IMG/VR virus record: IMGVR_UViG_3300044530_000759
Coordinates: 1-31,812 of that record
Strand: one strand, 5' to 3'
Origin: a virus
Length of the DNA: 31,812 bases
Of this stretch, positions 29,568 to 31,812 are shown one piece after another. Positions within the stretch are counted from its first letter, which is position 1, and the number at the start of each line of letters is the position of its first letter. A program made the position numbers and the translations under genes. A model generated the notes under the pieces. It worked only from the letters and a program-made list of their open reading frames with translations, had not been told where the DNA came from and made no database searches.

Positions 29568-29957
29568 TTATAGTGAAACTGCAATAGTTGTTTTGCCCTC
29601 GATTTTTACAGCAGGTTCGATGCGTACCCCGTCCTTGTCGTAAACCTCCGCGCCGGAAGCTGCTTGCTTGGCAAGTTCCTGAAACTGCTTGAGTGTTTTC
29701 TCAGCGTCAAGTACCTGGTGCACGTTCTTAAACTCCCAACGGCTCGCCGCGTTTCTTACCTCGATACTTGCGCCGTGTAGTTTAAACGACTTCCCGTAGT
29801 TACCCGCCTCGTCAATAGCGTCCTTTTGAACGGTGTCGATTGCTGCTTTCAATTCCTTTTCAAGTGCCTTAAACTCAATGTATGTTTTAAGTGCCGACGT
29901 CTCCCCGTCGATCACTTGTCCCGCCATACTGCGGATGGTTTCAATTATTGTTGTCAT
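29568..29957 (-). CDS. Hypothetical recombination-module protein
   Basis: A 129-residue protein. The start at 29957 (MTTIIETIRSMAGQVIDGET) is preferred over a longer reading because the extra residues are the out-of-frame end of the neighbouring gene. The pattern LKTYIEFKALEKELKAAID, then KSFKLHGASIEVRNAASRWEF, is common in small phage proteins next to SSB-like genes. It probably works with that protein. Helix-rich N-terminus and beta C-terminus. Unknown activity. Confidence 0.6.
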   Translation of the reverse strand: MTTIIETIRSMAGQVIDGETSALKTYIEFKALEKELKAAIDTVQKDAIDEAGNYGKSFKLHGASIEVRNAASRWEFKNVHQVLDAEKTLKQFQELAKQAASGAEVYDKDGVRIEPAVKIEGKTTIAVSL

Positions 29958-30372
29958 TTGATAAGTCAGATAAAATTCTGTAAGTATTCTCAGCTTGTCC
30001 TGCACGTTCACGAGCCTGCTCCAGTTGGGCGCGAAAAACCTCGCGGAAGTCGATTGCTTGAAATTCAGCAAGTGCAAGCTCCGTCGCTTCAAGTAGGTCA
30101 GGTGTAGTGCATTCGCCCGTCACTAAGTCGTAATGCTCCTCAATATTTAATTTAACTATGTTTGTTTTTGTGTCGATGCTTATTACTATATGTGTGTAGT
30201 AATCTCTTAGCAATGGACGAAACAAGCAGACAATAAAATCATGTTCTTTTTGAGTGGTACTGTCAATGTAAAAAGAACCACTCTTTAATTTTACTTCCAA
30301 GCCGTTAAAATGATCGTTGACTCCTTGTGCTATTGCAAGAAGATTTGATAATACTGTTTCTTTGTTTTGCAT
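29941..30372 (-). CDS. First gene of the minus operon, unknown
   Basis: A 143-residue protein directly after the minus-strand promoter (30399-30430), so likely made very early. It has no recognised domain. The N-terminal half has strands (YIDSTTQKEHDFIVCLFR, HIVISIDTKTNIVKLNIEEH) and the C-terminal half a long helix (LLEATELALAEFQAIDFREVF). Overlaps the next gene by 17 bases. Confidence 0.55.
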   Translation of the reverse strand: MQNKETVLSNLLAIAQGVNDHFNGLEVKLKSGSFYIDSTTQKEHDFIVCLFRPLLRDYYTHIVISIDTKTNIVKLNIEEHYDLVTGECTTPDLLEATELALAEFQAIDFREVFRAQLEQARERAGQAENTYRILSDLSNDNNN

Positions 30373-30398
30373 AACTTTAATTATTTGTTTGTTGTTGA

Positions 30399-30430
30399 CA
30401 AATGTACGGTAACTTTACACCATAATCCAA
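30399..30430 (-). promoter_or_regulatory. Promoter of the minus (replication) operon
   Basis: Minus strand: TTG (complement of 30428-30430), 21 bases, then TACATTTG (complement of 30399-30406). Upstream on the same strand lies an A/T tract very like those of P1 and P3, 9 bases from the -33 box. Confidence 0.6.
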
Positions 30431-30453
30431 ATATTTTTTAAAATATTTTTTGG
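30427..30453. other. AT-rich inverted repeat in the divergent intergenic region
   Basis: A 27-base near-palindrome starting CCAAATATTTT and ending ATTTTTTGG. It holds the -33 box and upstream tract of the minus promoter. As an AT-rich site between divergent operons it could ease strand opening for replication, or bind a regulator. Confidence 0.35.
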
Positions 30454-30479
30454 TCAAATTTATAACTAACTGAAAGTTA

Positions 30480-30839
30480 ATGTATAGAATAATAAAAAAA
30501 GATACAGAAGCCCACATTCAGCAGCTTGTGATCAAGTACCTGAAACTCTCCCAACCAACCGCGCTCTATTGCGCCACCGCAGGCGGCCTCCATACTTCTA
30601 GGTCACAAGCTGTGCGTATGAAAATGACGGGGTATGTCAAGGGTGTGCCTGACCTTCTTATATTTGAGCCAAGAAAAGGCTTTCACGGGCTTATGCTTGA
30701 AATCAAAAAGGATAGCAAGGCAAAGGCTAGTGAGTATCAAAAGGAGTGGATAGAGAAGCTAAAAGCGCGCGGTTACCACGCCGCCGTCGTTCACTCACTA
30801 GATGAAGCCATCAAACAAATAGATGAGTATTTCGCTTGA
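30480..30839 (+). CDS. VRR-NUC domain nuclease
   Basis: A 119-residue protein with the complete VRR-NUC/PD-(D/E)XK signature: E10 in an opening helix, GVPDLLIF with D58, LMLEIKK with E74 and K76, and a later Q87 in SEYQKEW. Stand-alone VRR-NUC proteins of phages cut branched DNA such as Holliday junctions, which helps resolve replication intermediates before packaging. Its own promoter is not clear. It overlaps the sigma-like gene by 17 bases. Confidence 0.85.
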   Translation: MYRIIKKDTEAHIQQLVIKYLKLSQPTALYCATAGGLHTSRSQAVRMKMTGYVKGVPDLLIFEPRKGFHGLMLEIKKDSKAKASEYQKEWIEKLKARGYHAAVVHSLDEAIKQIDEYFA

Positions 30840-31338
30840 TAAATATTATAGGTACTGGATAGCTGCCGCGCTGAAAATAATGGCGGCACGTGACAAGCAC
30901 CTATACATCGACCTTGTTCACCACGCGATTGAGCAAGTGAGCAATAAGCCCGAAAAGTACTCAGAGCTTTGTGCCAGCGGCGACATTAAACCCTACATCA
31001 CCCGCGTCATCACTTTGCAATACTATGACAAGCGCAGTGACTTCCACAAAAACTACATTCAAAGTGCGTCCGAGCTAGTCAAAGACTTACCCGACACCAC
31101 CCCCGACGACACCGAGTGGATCACCCGCGAAGAACTTGATATCGTTATTAGCAGGCTATCACCGTTTGAGCGCGACCTATTCAATAGCTATTTAGAAAGT
31201 GAAAAGACAATGCGGGACTTTAGCCAGGATATAGCTGTTGAAATCGGTGTCACCGCGTCCTTCATTCTGAGGAATTTGCAGTATTCAAGAAAAAAAATAT
31301 TAAACCATGTCCTTTACCGTAACAGAAGAAACGCGTAA
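30823..31338 (+). CDS. Sigma-70-like transcription factor
   Basis: A 171-residue protein with a two-part build like small (ECF-type) sigma factors. Residues 10-75 resemble region 2 (LYIDLVHHAIEQVSNKPEKY, then IKPYITRVITLQYYDKRSDF), and residues about 110-160 resemble region 4 (LSPFERDLFNSYLE, then a helix-turn-helix around FSQDIAVEIGVTASFILRNLQ). It is divergent, so an anti-sigma or activator role is possible. If active, it could direct host polymerase to the TATCTATA-type promoters of the structural genes. Confidence 0.6.
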   Translation: MSISLDKYYRYWIAAALKIMAARDKHLYIDLVHHAIEQVSNKPEKYSELCASGDIKPYITRVITLQYYDKRSDFHKNYIQSASELVKDLPDTTPDDTEWITREELDIVISRLSPFERDLFNSYLESEKTMRDFSQDIAVEIGVTASFILRNLQYSRKKILNHVLYRNRRNA

Positions 31339-31735
31339 GTATCGATACGACACCTGCCTAGCTTGTGAGTTTAGCCATAGAAACGCCGTCGGGTTACTAC
31401 GGTGTGGAAAATATATAGGCGAGATAGTCACCTTTCAAGGAAAAGAAGTAGAGTTATGCGGTTGTTTTATGAAGCTGAAAAGCTCTCTAAAGGGTATGGC
31501 GTGTCCGATTGGTAAGTGGGGTACTGAGAAGATAAGCAAGGAAACCGCGTGTGAGCTTCAGGCGTTTATTAAAGGGCTTGATCCGAATAAACTTACAAGC
31601 GATCAAGTAAGGCGTCTGTATGGCTTTAAATCAAACTTCTCAGGCAAGCGCGAAGATATTACCACTTGCCCCCCGTGCGTGGCTCAAACCCTGCACGAAT
31701 TGAAGCAGCAAGTGAAGGACCTTAACTGCGAGTAA
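31307..31735 (+). CDS. Cysteine-rich zinc-motif protein
   Basis: A 142-residue protein overlapping the sigma-like gene by 32 bases. Cysteines at 17, 20, 33, 51, 53 and 66 (CLAC, RCGKY, LCGCFMKLKSS, MACPIGKW) form a zinc-ribbon-type domain common in Bacteroidota phages. A second Cys pair (TTCPPCVAQTLHELK, 119-133) lies in a C-terminal unit of another recurrent type. It probably binds nucleic acid or protein; function unknown. The 3' end is duplicated at positions 1-50 by the contig overlap. Confidence 0.65.
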   Translation: MSFTVTEETRKYRYDTCLACEFSHRNAVGLLRCGKYIGEIVTFQGKEVELCGCFMKLKSSLKGMACPIGKWGTEKISKETACELQAFIKGLDPNKLTSDQVRRLYGFKSNFSGKREDITTCPPCVAQTLHELKQQVKDLNCE

Positions 31736-31812
31736 AAAATATTTTCAGTTAGCTATTGACATTTGAAAAAAGTGTTTTATCTTTGACCACGTATTAAAGG
31801 CTTGCCCCTTGT
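31686..31812. repeat. Right copy of 127-bp terminal direct repeat
   Basis: Identical to 1-127. See the left copy. It contains the end of the zinc-motif gene and promoter P1. Confidence 0.95.

Noticed and set aside
1-31812. Integrase, attachment site, CRISPR array, tRNA genes, reverse transcriptase or diversity-generating repeats
   Set aside because: I looked for their proteins and repeat patterns in both strands and saw none. The small HTH protein alone does not show lysogeny.

Overview
This window is the complete genome of a small tailed phage of the Bacteroidota, probably a siphovirus. The last 127 bases repeat the first 127 exactly, so the contig is circular (or circularly permuted) with a unit length of 31,685 bp. 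The host phylum is suggested by promoters of the form TTG, about 19 bases, TAnnTTTG, by A-rich leaders (variants of AAACAAATAAA) in place of Shine-Dalgarno sequences, and by many protein families familiar from Bacteroidota phages. I see no integrase, attachment site, DNA polymerase, helicase or tRNA gene.

Layout. (1) Positions 1-618 are a roughly 500-base non-coding stretch with a strong promoter, a terminator-ended small RNA candidate and a further highly structured segment. (2) Positions 619-4830 on + hold accessory and early-type genes: a metallophosphoesterase, a lipoprotein, a NinB-like recombination protein, a possible small terminase and a DUF2829/Tad2-type anti-Thoeris protein. (3) Positions 4891-14358 on + form the tail module: an assembly chaperone with an apparent -1 frameshift, a tail-terminator/fibre fusion, a gp10-like protein, two large tail proteins and the tape measure. 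(4) Positions 14359-23118 on + hold the head module (XkdF-like protease, scaffold, capsid, major tail protein, portal with a C-terminal extra domain, connector) and lysis genes (holin, amidase, probable unimolecular spanin). Two minus-strand cargo cassettes (14405-14632 and 15458-15913) interrupt it. Each lies between related flanks that include a divergent promoter pair. (5) Positions 30372 down to 23179 on - form one long operon with replication/recombination proteins (SSB-like, DnaA-domain-like, DnaT/replication-protein-like), small regulators and, unusually, the large terminase. (6) Positions 30480-31735 on + carry a VRR-NUC nuclease, a sigma-like protein and a zinc protein.

How it may work together. 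Host-type promoters (-7 element near TATCTTTG) precede the non-coding RNA region, the accessory genes and the replication operon. Plus-strand promoters before the tail, protease and scaffold genes carry a different -7 element, TATCTATA. The phage encodes a sigma-like protein that could recognise this variant. That link is inference. Several strong hairpin terminators between structural genes probably set their relative expression. All functions are read from sequence motifs and remembered family patterns; no search was run.
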